From NCBI GenBank assembly GCA_026770025.1, contig JAMXDE010000034.1, positions 124,001 to 188,000 on the forward strand: 64,000 nucleotides of DNA, read 5' to 3'. The notes beneath the pieces are model-generated. The model made no database searches and was not told where the DNA came from. It worked only from the letters and a program-made list of their open reading frames with translations. The position numbers and the translations under genes were made by a program. Shown in pieces: positions 1 to 9,800 of the stretch. The stretch is from Craspedostauros australis. Its lineage: Eukaryota > Bacillariophyta > Bacillariophyceae > Mastogloiales > Achnanthaceae. Each line of letters starts with the position of its first letter. Position 1 is the first letter of the stretch.

Positions 1-1163
1 TTAGCAATCTGGAGCTGAGAGACTTCCAGGTGGGAGGAAATCGGTTGCGCGGGGATATCCCTGATGGCGTGTGGCTCATCCCGACCCTGCGTAAGTCTTA
101 TGAATATCTTCAGCCTGCGTTTGTTTTGACTGCATCCATTTCGATGGCGCCTCAAGGACAGCCACGGGACTGCAAAAGACGCGCTCCTCGCGCATGCATG
201 CGTGCGAGTGCCCGTGCACACACAAACAGGCGCCCACGGAATACATTCGCTCATCGATCTTTTGATGCCCGCTCGCCCACCCGCCTTTCCTTTGTTCCCT
301 GTAATGCTTTTGCGACATGATGCATCCAAAACGCCCACCACAATCTTCGCTTTGAAAAATGGCACAGAGAGCCTTGACTTGAGCAATACCGAGGGTCTTG
401 TTGGCGAAGTCCCAGCAGCACTGTTCAACAACACTGGTCTGAAAGAAGTAGACGTTTCCGAAAATCCGAATATCACAGGTGTCATTCCAGAGAGTGTGGG
501 CGACGTGGCATCGCAGCTGCAAACGCTGAGCATTGGACACACAGGAATGGGTGGGACGATCCCATCGTCGCTGTTCCATTTGAATGAACTCGTGGTCTTC
601 AACGTCTCGGGCGCTGGCTTTCATGGGAACCTGTCCGAGTCATTCAGTAATCTCAGCGGCCTCCAACAACTGGCCTTGGACAACAATCGCTTCTCTGGGC
701 CGATCCCGGTTGCATTCGACACATTGCTGTCACTGAGTAAGTGCAGAACCGTCTCCTCGGCTCCTTCGCTGCCTGGTTGCCTGGTACCTTGTTTCATCCG
801 TTGCGCGGCTGTTCATTGCCAAGGCACGAAGCCGTCCTCTACTCTATTCGCAATGGTGCACAGGCACTTTATGTACCATCCTTGACGAGAACTTGTGCTG
901 ACTCCAATCCCAAGCTGCAAAACTGTCCATGCTCGATCACACTCAACACCAACCCTCTGCAAATACCAAACAAACCAAACCATATCTCAAAAGAGCGCCT
1001 CACTTTGGTGGGAAATAAGCTCACCGGCACCATCTCGGATGCCATCTGCGAGCAACGCGGCGTGCTTGAGTCCGACATCCAGTTCCTCAGTGCGGACTGC
1101 GATGGCCCGGATCCCCCAGTGACGTGCGATTGTTGCTCGATGTGCAAACCTGAGACACGATGA
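1..1163 (+). CDS. Leucine-rich-repeat protein, 3' part (5' end outside window)
   Basis: Three exons are visible: 1-90, 368-736 and 994-1163, with the stop at 1161-1163. Both introns (91-367 and 737-993) start GTAAGT, end AG, and are in phase 1; the joined frame runs smoothly through LRR units of the plant-type LxxLxLxxNxxxGxIP pattern, for example the segments near 370-480, 500-590 and 640-735. The C-terminus holds a Cys cluster (CDCCSMC) just before the stop, a tail also typical of diatom LRR receptor-like proteins. No membrane segment is seen in the visible part, so it may be secreted or cell-surface. LRR proteins bind other proteins; the ligand is unknown. The start, any signal peptide and the upstream repeats lie outside the window. 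The splice sites are inferred from sequence only. Confidence 0.8.
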
Positions 1164-2820
1164 CAGGTGCCGATCCAACGAGGGCAAGTCGGGACTGCCA
1201 TCGGGATGAGATTTGCATTTTGGGATCGTAGTCGTGCACCACAGTGATGAGCTCTAATTTCGTTTTTCTAGACAAAGCGATGATCGAAACGAGAACACTC
1301 GACTACATTGATTACAAAGGTGAGAACGAAAAATGATGACGACTGGCGACTGGAAAACAAACATCATGATGGTTGTGAAACTGTCCGTTTATTGCAACAA
1401 AGGCAACAACACATTCTCGGACAGTTAAACGAAGCGAACGCGAACAAAAAAGAACAATCCAGAATCCGGCATTTGTACTCGAAGGAGAGAAGGGAGTGCT
1501 CGCAACATCTGTCCGCAACCAAGACTGTGTGTGTCTGTTCTGCGTCTCGGAAGAATGTCACAGCTGCCCCAATGAGTCAACAGTGGTTATGTATTTCAGT
1601 TCGATGACGTCACGCGGAATGTGATCTGCCTTGTGGAGAATGGTGTCTGCTGAGATGTCAATTTCAGTGTGATTTGGGTGGTTGTGAATCCAGGAAAACG
1701 AAGCCGCAGATCCGTACCGCACAGCGCATGATTAGGTAGATCGAAGTCGTACCAATCAGTCCGAACTCCTTTTCACGCGCCATTTATCATCCAGTATCCC
1801 TCTTGGCGTTTGTTTACGGGATGCCACCTGCTTGTGCTGTGCTTTCGATCTTGTGCCGAAACATTCCTCGTTCCCACTCACCTTGCTCAAGCCATTCCGT
1901 ACAGTAGAGGGTGCAGGAATAGTCGCACGGATAGAGTCACTTGACATAGCTCGTACCCTTGCGTACTCCACGCAGTATAAGTACTACTGCCCGAGTGGTT
2001 CGGGTTGAAGAGAGACAGAGAGTCACACAGGCAAAGAGCTGAGCAGAGAGACAGGCACAAGACGACGCTGGCAACCCACATCGAAGCGGAGAGCAACAGC
2101 GACAGCAGCAACAACAACCCAAGCCTACTGCTGCTGCCACAGCGACTGCAGAAGGAGGGTCATCGACACTCCTTAACACGAGCACACACATCAACCCATC
2201 ACTGTGTGAAGAACCATCGTGAACACCCAAGGCTCGCTTTTCGCCGCGAAGAGACCAACAGAGTCCCACAGAGCTCCACAGACACCAAGGCTTTGCCATC
2301 ATCACACCACCAGCGACAGCAACAACCAAAGCAACAACAGCAACGGCAACAACAACAACAACAACAACAACATTAGTTGAGAGAAGCGCAACGGGAAGAA
2401 CACCAAAGTGAGTTCGACGCATCCCAATGGCGCAGGTCACAAACTATACTATACTCTGTATCGACTTTGAGCGTGAATGTGATTGTTCATCAGCTTGTGC
2501 TGTATCCTTGCCTGATTTGCAAGTGAGATGGCGACCGAGTTCTTCCATGGTGGAGTGCTTGGAACCATCACGCACTCGCGGCAACAAATGCAACGAGGAT
2601 GCACCAACCATTCCCGCCTTCGACAACGACTCTTGCTATTCTAGCTGGAGCCGTGTGAGTGGCTGTGTCTACCATCCACCCTCTCAGAATACGCCTGCAT
2701 CCAGGTCTGCCCCGCCACGCCGCCACTCACACGCCCTTGCTCAGCTCATTGCAACACCGTCGTCATTTCCTGGTACTCGCTCTCTGCTTCCAACCAATTC
2801 GCGCGCATCGCCGGATCGCA
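1164..2820. other. Intergenic region and probable 5' leader of the next gene
   Basis: No convincing gene is seen in 1164-1970. From about 1975 the strand becomes CA-rich with a (CAA)n/(CAG)n tract at 2330-2370, as in 5' leaders elsewhere in this window. A GTGAGT at 2408 and a pyrimidine-rich stretch ending CAG near 2743 could be a 5'-UTR intron of the gene starting at 2821; this is inference. An open frame from an ATG at 2427 overlaps the real gene in another frame and looks non-coding. Confidence 0.5.
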
Positions 2821-5370
2821 ATGTCGGAACACGCGCAGATCGCGATTCCCATCATGCCACCGTATCGCAAAGCAGCGCAGATAGCACCATCATCGCCCTT
2901 CCCTGCATCATCAGTCCCACCAGCACCCGCATCCTCATGGATTTCCAAGACCATGCGATTCTCGGCGTTGGTATCACCGTCGTCGCTGTCGGAGAGGTCG
3001 GAAACCTCTTCCGCTTCATCCAATGGGGCGGGACGATCCAATTCGCAACCGAACCTCATGCAAGCCCAACCCCTGCCGCCTCCCACGCCCATGAGGACCA
3101 GGAGGGTGAGCTCAATGATGTCTCCGAAGTCTCCCAGGCGCACCATCTTCCCGGGGCTCAGCCCCAGGGCATCGGTTGCTGCGACGGCTCCAGTGGCAGA
3201 GATCGAACATGTATGCACCGTCCCTGATCTGTCCAGGCCCGCAGGCGCGGGTGCGAGTGCAGGCGTTGGCGTTGGCGTTGACACGGGTGCAGCACAACAA
3301 AATGGAGCCAACCTTGACCACAACAACGGCAGAACGGAGCAACGCAGACGGGCCACACGGTCGTCCATGCCAAACATCGGACAAAGGATACCCCTGACAT
3401 GCACAATCGATCCGTTGATATCGGAACCAAACAGGTCGCTTACGACACTCAACGAGGAACAATATCCCGCCAAGAAAATGCTCAAGTACGTGGAGAAAAG
3501 TGGGATTAATCAGCAAAGTCAATCCATCGTGACAACGACGGCAGAAAGTGGCGGCATGCAGTCAACGGAGATGCGTGCTCACGATGTCGGCAATCCAGCT
3601 GCTTCCGTGTCTACACAGACATCCACCCCTCCCTCTTCGTCATCGTCTGCTTCTGCTTCTTCGGACCGGCGTGTATGGCAAGCCGGCGAAGGATCATCGC
3701 AACCTCCTCACACCGAAGTATCGACAATATCTTCTCCAGCCGGCTTCACTTCTCCGGCACAAGTGCAGGGTCGTACTACCATGAGTACTCGTAAGAGTAC
3801 CGGTATGTCAGGGAGCACAAATCAGCTTCCACCACGACCTCCAACCACGCCATCAACACCGTCAAGTCCCAGGCGTCGTTCCATCATCGCACCGATTGAC
3901 AACAATCAATTCTACAAGTCCATGGGCATCGTGATGGATCCACCGAAGGGATCGACTGACAAGTCTCCCGGCAGTGAGTCGGCATCACCAGCGACACAAG
4001 GAACCAAACCGAAGCTCGTCTCCATTCTGCGGCGACCAAGGATTGGGAAGGCCAGAACAGCGTTGGCAGCAACAGCCGAGGTCGCTAAGCACACGACTGC
4101 TGCTGGCATGAGTACAGTAAGATCAGCAACTTCAACGTCAACGCCACGTGTTGCCATGCCGAATCAGTCCGAGCTGCACATCCCGCCGACCAAGAACTTC
4201 CATGCCGAACCCAAGCTGAGACCCTTCGATGCTGCCTTGCGATGGTTCACTCCTTTCGGACGGACGGCACCTTTCCCCATGGATTATGTGCCGCCGGTAC
4301 CAAAAGGCGCGCCGCTGCAACGGAGTGTCTCCGAACCACCCATCCGCTCCTTCAAGTCAGTGTCCTTCGATCCAAGAGTCTGGGTGCGCGAATTCGAACG
4401 CGGCCAGGAGGAGAAGGAGGTCACATGGTACACCTGCGCGGATCTTGAAACATTCCAACGGCGCGCCTTGGCGCTGTTGATGGCACGAGAGAAGATGGCG
4501 CAGACCGAATACCTGGCGACCGGCACGGGAAGGGTCGTGACGCGGCGGCCGGCCGGCGCAAAATGCTCCCCTGCCAAACTAGGATCGCTCTTCGGTCCGC
4601 AGCAGAATCCAAACCGCGCACGCGGCAAACTCCAGTTCACGCACTTCGCGCTGAGGCTGGATGAAGCGGAAGATGAGATGACTGCCGAACGAGCCCTCCA
4701 CTCCAACGAGCATTTTCAGCTCGTCTTGCGCCAGGAGATTCGCAACATCCTCCTGGTCGATCCGCATGACATCTGCCTGACCCTCTTTGCCAAGGCCCTG
4801 CAGGTCTTGCTTCCGCATGTGAACTTCGCGATGGCCAGATCTGGCGAAGATGCATTGCGTCACCTTGGCACGGGCAAACGCTTCGACATGATCTTGGTCG
4901 AAGAACGCCTGAAGACCACCTTCCATCGCAAGAGGAGCGGCAGTATCACTGCAAGCCCCAACGATAGCATCCACGGCGACCATGACAACCACAGCGTCCG
5001 TGGAGAACAGCTGTACAGCCCAGATGACCATGATGGGGATCAGGACGATGCCAAGGAGGCCGATCCGCCTGTCCAGCATGAAGGGGGCAGCTGGAAGTTC
5101 GTGTCAGGAGCGGCACTAATTCAGACCATCTCCAAGTTGGGGTTCGTGGACGATGGCATCATCTTCATCGGCACCAGCACCCATCTGCAAGAAGACCGCG
5201 CCAAGCTGTTACGCAGCGGGGTGGACTTCGTTTGGAACAAGCCACCTCCGCGCATGGACGCCTCCCTGCGGGGGGAGCTGTTACGACAGCTTCTGGTTAA
5301 GAGACAGAAGCTTGATGTCGTTGCCGATCTGTTCGGTTCGTCGTCGCCAGGCGGCAACAACGGCGACTAG
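2821..5370 (+). CDS. Low-complexity protein with C-terminal pseudo-receiver (CheY-like) domain
   Basis: The predicted protein has 849 residues from the ATG at 2821; the open frame extends upstream but has no earlier ATG. Residues 1-500 are Ser/Pro/Thr-rich and probably disordered. Residues about 512-557 form a conserved-looking block with WVREF and TWYT motifs. From about 645 to 830 there is a response-regulator-like fold: ILLVD at 643-647, a FDMILVEE strand where the phospho-acceptor Asp is Glu694, a GTST turn and the conserved NKP (Lys807). An acidic, His/Asp-rich insert of about 60 residues splits the domain. Family knowledge says a receiver without the acceptor Asp cannot be phosphorylated normally, so this is likely a pseudo-receiver that signals by binding. 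No output domain is recognised. The partner and pathway are unknown. Confidence 0.75.
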   Translation: MSEHAQIAIPIMPPYRKAAQIAPSSPFPASSVPPAPASSWISKTMRFSALVSPSSLSERSETSSASSNGAGRSNSQPNLMQAQPLPPPTPMRTRRVSSMMSPKSPRRTIFPGLSPRASVAATAPVAEIEHVCTVPDLSRPAGAGASAGVGVGVDTGAAQQNGANLDHNNGRTEQRRRATRSSMPNIGQRIPLTCTIDPLISEPNRSLTTLNEEQYPAKKMLKYVEKSGINQQSQSIVTTTAESGGMQSTEMRAHDVGNPAASVSTQTSTPPSSSSSASASSDRRVWQAGEGSSQPPHTEVSTISSPAGFTSPAQVQGRTTMSTRKSTGMSGSTNQLPPRPPTTPSTPSSPRRRSIIAPIDNNQFYKSMGIVMDPPKGSTDKSPGSESASPATQGTKPKLVSILRRPRIGKARTALAATAEVAKHTTAAGMSTVRSATSTSTPRVAMPNQSELHIPPTKNFHAEPKLRPFDAALRWFTPFGRTAPFPMDYVPPVPKGAPLQRSVSEPPIRSFKSVSFDPRVWVREFERGQEEKEVTWYTCADLETFQRRALALLMAREKMAQTEYLATGTGRVVTRRPAGAKCSPAKLGSLFGPQQNPNRARGKLQFTHFALRLDEAEDEMTAERALHSNEHFQLVLRQEIRNILLVDPHDICLTLFAKALQVLLPHVNFAMARSGEDALRHLGTGKRFDMILVEERLKTTFHRKRSGSITASPNDSIHGDHDNHSVRGEQLYSPDDHDGDQDDAKEADPPVQHEGGSWKFVSGAALIQTISKLGFVDDGIIFIGTSTHLQEDRAKLLRSGVDFVWNKPPPRMDASLRGELLRQLLVKRQKLDVVADLFGSSSPGGNNGD

Positions 5371-6849
5371 AACGCACTGCTCCTCCGAGCTACTGTGATC
5401 AGGATACCAATTGCGAAACTATTTGGATGTAGGACTAGGAATGACTACTCTGACATGCCCATGCATGCTAATCCACTCCATTAATTGCAGATTACACCAC
5501 ACCAATATATGATAGCAACAACATGCGAGTAGTCGCATGAGGGTCTGCTGAGACAGGAATGATTCGTTGGCAACAGTCAACCTCGTAGTGTGGAAGAACC
5601 TCGCGGCGGAACGAAAGTCCCAAATCAACGATGGTCGAATGTCGATGGGTGGAGAATCAATCTTGGAGAGTCCTGATTGTGTTTGTTGAACAGTGTATGA
5701 AGCTGTTAGTTGTGATTCCGTGCCGTTTAGCACGTTGTTGAGAAAAGAGCCTGCCCTTCAACTGGTTTTTGGCGCCATGTGATGTTGAGGGCGAAGCTAA
5801 TCGCAGACGATGTTGTAACTTAGTAGAATTGAAGAGTACAGCTGTGAAGATGTTTCTGATTGCTTCTGTTTATGTTTTATGCTTGATATTGATAGGACGA
5901 TCGACTAAAAAGGTAGGGAGTCATGCTGTCGTGCTTCAGCCGTTCTTGTTGTGCAGCGACATGTCGTGGTAATCCTGCACACACACAGTCATCCACGGAT
6001 GTCATCTGCAGAGCAGAGCTTGATCCATGACATGGATATGCTTAAAACAAACGCAGGTTCTGCAAGATGGCGGGTTGGACAGGCGGCAGGAGTGCATGAG
6101 CTGGAGGGTGAGCCGAGTGTGGATTGTAGGTTCAACTACACACCGTGCACACAGCAGCCTTTCATGTCGATACTGCTTGGGGGTACCGGATACCATGTAC
6201 ACGACACGGACATCCGAGTCCCGCAATGGTCTCATATCAAGTGTGTCCCAACTCTGTTTGCAAAGCGGACTTTCTTTATCATAACTTTAGTGTGTTCTTC
6301 TAGTGTTGTGTTGCGTAAGAAACAAATCTGCCTGCTCACCTGGCTATTTATTTCAAATTTGAATCGCATGCCAATGTATGCCGTAAGTGGCATGTCGCAG
6401 AACAAGCGCGGTCACATGGAAAAACCACTTGAATTTCATGTGTTTGTGTGCGTTTGTTTGGTGGGTTTGTTTGGTGTCATTTCCTTTGATTTGTGAGCGC
6501 GGATGTTTGCGGTGATTGTTGTGGATGTATGTCTTTGTTGGTAGCTCATGCTCTATTGCTGCTGCCCATGGAGAGTGGCCTCCCATCCGTCGGCTGCAGA
6601 ACACCTCCTGGGAGGATGCTGAGGTCTCCAGGGATGCAGTGCGCAAGTGCCAAAAAGAGGTGCAACTTGCTGCAACTCACAAAGAACAACCCTCCTCGAG
6701 TCTGCACCCAACAGGTGAGAACGAGCACATTTGCACTTGCAGCTCGTCCTTGTACGGCACAACATACGACATACAACACACAACATACAATTACCGAACG
6801 GAGAAGCAGGTCGCATCGTCAGTCATTGGAGCTTCCCAGATCCCCAGAG
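5371..6849. other. Intergenic region with probable 5' leader intron
   Basis: No gene is supported in 5371-6500. Just before the next coding region a strong donor (CAG followed by GTGAGA, intron start 6715) and an acceptor TTCCCAG ending at 6839 suggest a 125-bp 5'-UTR intron 6715-6839 in the gene starting at 6850. The open frame continues upstream of 6850, but it reads unlike protein and would cross this intron. Confidence 0.45.
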
Positions 6850-9800
6850 ATGATGGAGGCAGAGATGGTCACGCAGACGTCGGGCATCGGCACCAACCCA
6901 GGCGCAGCATCCCAGCACACGTGGTCCAGGCAGCACCGGTCCAAAGCGCAGGCAATCAAGGTGTGGCAACGAATCAAGGAGCGGCAGCAGCTCAAGGCGC
7001 AACTCGATGCAGAGGACAAGGCCAAGCATGTGTCACCAGCGAAGGGGAAGAAGCGATCGGGCTCGCCACTCGTGACAACCCAGATGACGGTCGTGGCACC
7101 AGCAACAACAGCAGACGGCCAGCCGCCAAACATGATCCCACCGGATGATGGCAATGCGCTGAGCCAGATGGATGGGGGCGGTCATTTGAAGGATCGCATC
7201 GATGGCGGAAGCCAGACGTCGGGTCCAGCACCCAGAAGCACCATCGTCAAGAGCACCAATACAGCCCCTCGGGATCTGCGGATCACGGTGACGATGAGCG
7301 ACGATGAGGATGGAGGATCTCCATGGATGTCACGCATCAGCAACGGACGTCCGACGCTTGTGGTGGAAGAAAGCACGGTGCCGGCCATACTCACCCCCAG
7401 AGCTTCGCAACCTGTGGACTGGGCGATGATGGAGAATTACTCCAACTCGGTTGTGGACTACAATCGCACCAGCACGAATCGCCATGATCAAGGACACGAA
7501 CATGGGGATGGACATCACCAACCGTACCATAGAATTGAGGCATCATCTTCGGATTCATCTGCATCTGCATCCATCCCGCCTCACATTTCCACAACCAACG
7601 AAGCACCGCATTCGACAATGCAAGGGAGGGGCGCATACCAACAAGACAAGGTCAGCAACAACGAGAATGCTCACCCCAACATCAACGGCAATCGCGATGC
7701 AACGAAGCAGCAAGGAAAAGCCAACCAAGGCTTCGCCGCACATTCATCCTCTCCAATGCAGAATCAGAATCAAGATCAGCATGAACCGATGGTCGCCAGA
7801 ACACAGCATTCGTCGACTATGGATCGTCCCAAATCCTCGTTGGATGATGCGCTGGGGTTCAGCGATTTCCAGCCGGTGAATGAATCGCAGCTTGAGACAA
7901 CACAAGCTTCAATCCATGATTCTCGATTCGAACATCCGCACAGCCAGAGAGCTGGCGGCGACGTGCCTGATGATGCCAGCGCATCGCTTATCGACTACAA
8001 CGGATCATTCATGACCCGTTCATTCCTCGCGCCGATCCAAGATGATTCCCACGACATGCAGGAGTACGCCAACGGGCATCAAATCTTTCGATCCGATCCA
8101 AACACACCCAATCACAATGTCAGCAACGGTGACGTGGGCACTAAAAGCACCGGAGGTCATAGCGATGAGCCAAGCCCAGACTCCGCGTTGCTCTCGTTCC
8201 CAGAAGAAGACAGCGAGAACCAATCCGCATCCGTGTGGCACCAACCGAGCACGCAAGAGCACCACCGTTCGCATGGACATGCGAGTGCGCAAAACTCGTT
8301 CATGAACCATTCGCACCACTACGACAACCAGAATTCGTTGCTCCATCGTTCGATCATATCGTCGGATGATCGCAATTATGGCAGCGACAATGATGACACG
8401 CTCGCGTCGGACATCATTCATCGTGCCATTGAGGATGTCGTGCAACAAAACAGTTTCACTCGCTACGAGTGCGATGGCAATGAGAATGACAATGGAGACC
8501 ATTCGTTCTTCGGAGTTGGAAACGACAAACAAGCAGAGCTCGGCCACCCTCTGGACAACCAAAGCACCTTTGACAACGTTACCAATCCCAGTGCCGGCAA
8601 TGGCAATGCCAATGCCAATGCCTATCACAGTCACAACCGCAACACCAACGAGTCAGTCGCAGATCGGCGATCCAGGGATGATTCGAATGTGACCGGTACC
8701 GATACACAGCTATCCCTTGCGTCACTGCAAGATTCACGAAGTGTGGCTGTGGAAGACTTCAGAGCAGAGCGGCGAATCGCGAACCAATTGGCGATCACCG
8801 GGCCACTCGACGCGTCCAACGCAGCGGACGACCACCAGAATCGTCAGCTTCAGCTTGTTGCCAAACCAGCAGCATCAGATGGCGATGGCGACATCCACGG
8901 CAAAGAGCTGGAGTACATGACTCGCATCGGGGCTCTTGAATCCACCCTGAAGGCGCAGAACATGGCGTCCGACACGGTCCAATCTCAGCTGCAAGCCAAA
9001 GTGGAGCAATTGCAAACCGCCTTGCACCACCAACGCACGACACCACGTGCAAGCGCTCATGTTGGCATGCCCGACGACCCCATCACCACCTTGTTGGAAC
9101 GCAACAAGAATTTGGTCAAGGAGGTCCGGTTCAGTGATCAGACGTGCATGGAGCTGAGCACGCAAAACACGGCACTGCAAGCGCAGATCGAGATCCTGAA
9201 GGACCAGCTTCAGGTTACTCAGCACAATCAAGACAACTGGCAGCTCGAAGGGCAAGATGATCGGCGCATCGACGGCAAGCTGGACCGACTACGCATCACA
9301 AACGGCAGTGGCAACGGCAGAGGCAACGCCAATGAAGATACCCACAGTTCTTGGGATGAATCGCGCGCTGAAGAGCCCTCCCGGCAGGCCCAAACGACCA
9401 TGAGTGCACAAGCCATCGAGGAAAAAGATGCGGAAATCAGACGCCTGTCGACCGAATTGCAACACGCCCGCACCACCATCAACCGTATCAAGGAGAACTC
9501 TGTGGACGGGGCAACCATCAAGGACGTGCTCAATGAAATCCAAATGGAGCTCGGTGCTATTGCTCAGGGCAATCACGTGCTCGAGACCAAACCGACCACC
9601 GACACCAGCACGTCTCAGGATGCCAACAGCAACATTGAGAGGCGATGGGGTCTCAACGACGGAGTGGAAGAAAAGAAGGATGAATCCTTCGCCAGCATCA
9701 AGGTATCAAAGACATTCGATTCGCAGGACAGCTACAACCTCGCCGAGGAGCTGCAGCAACAGGTCCAGCTTCTCCGGAGCAAAACACAGAGAGCCGAGGC

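Noticed and set aside
2005-2376. Gln-rich 123-codon frame
   Set aside because: The Gln run is a CAA/CAG leader repeat as seen before several genes here; it ends before the real start and lacks protein-like sequence.
2659-2820. Upstream extension of the pseudo-receiver protein
   Set aside because: The frame is open but has no ATG before 2821; it begins at a GTG within the probable leader.
2427-3227. 266-codon plus frame with an ATG overlapping the pseudo-receiver gene
   Set aside because: It runs in a different frame from the supported protein, covers a probable leader intron, and has no domain-like features.
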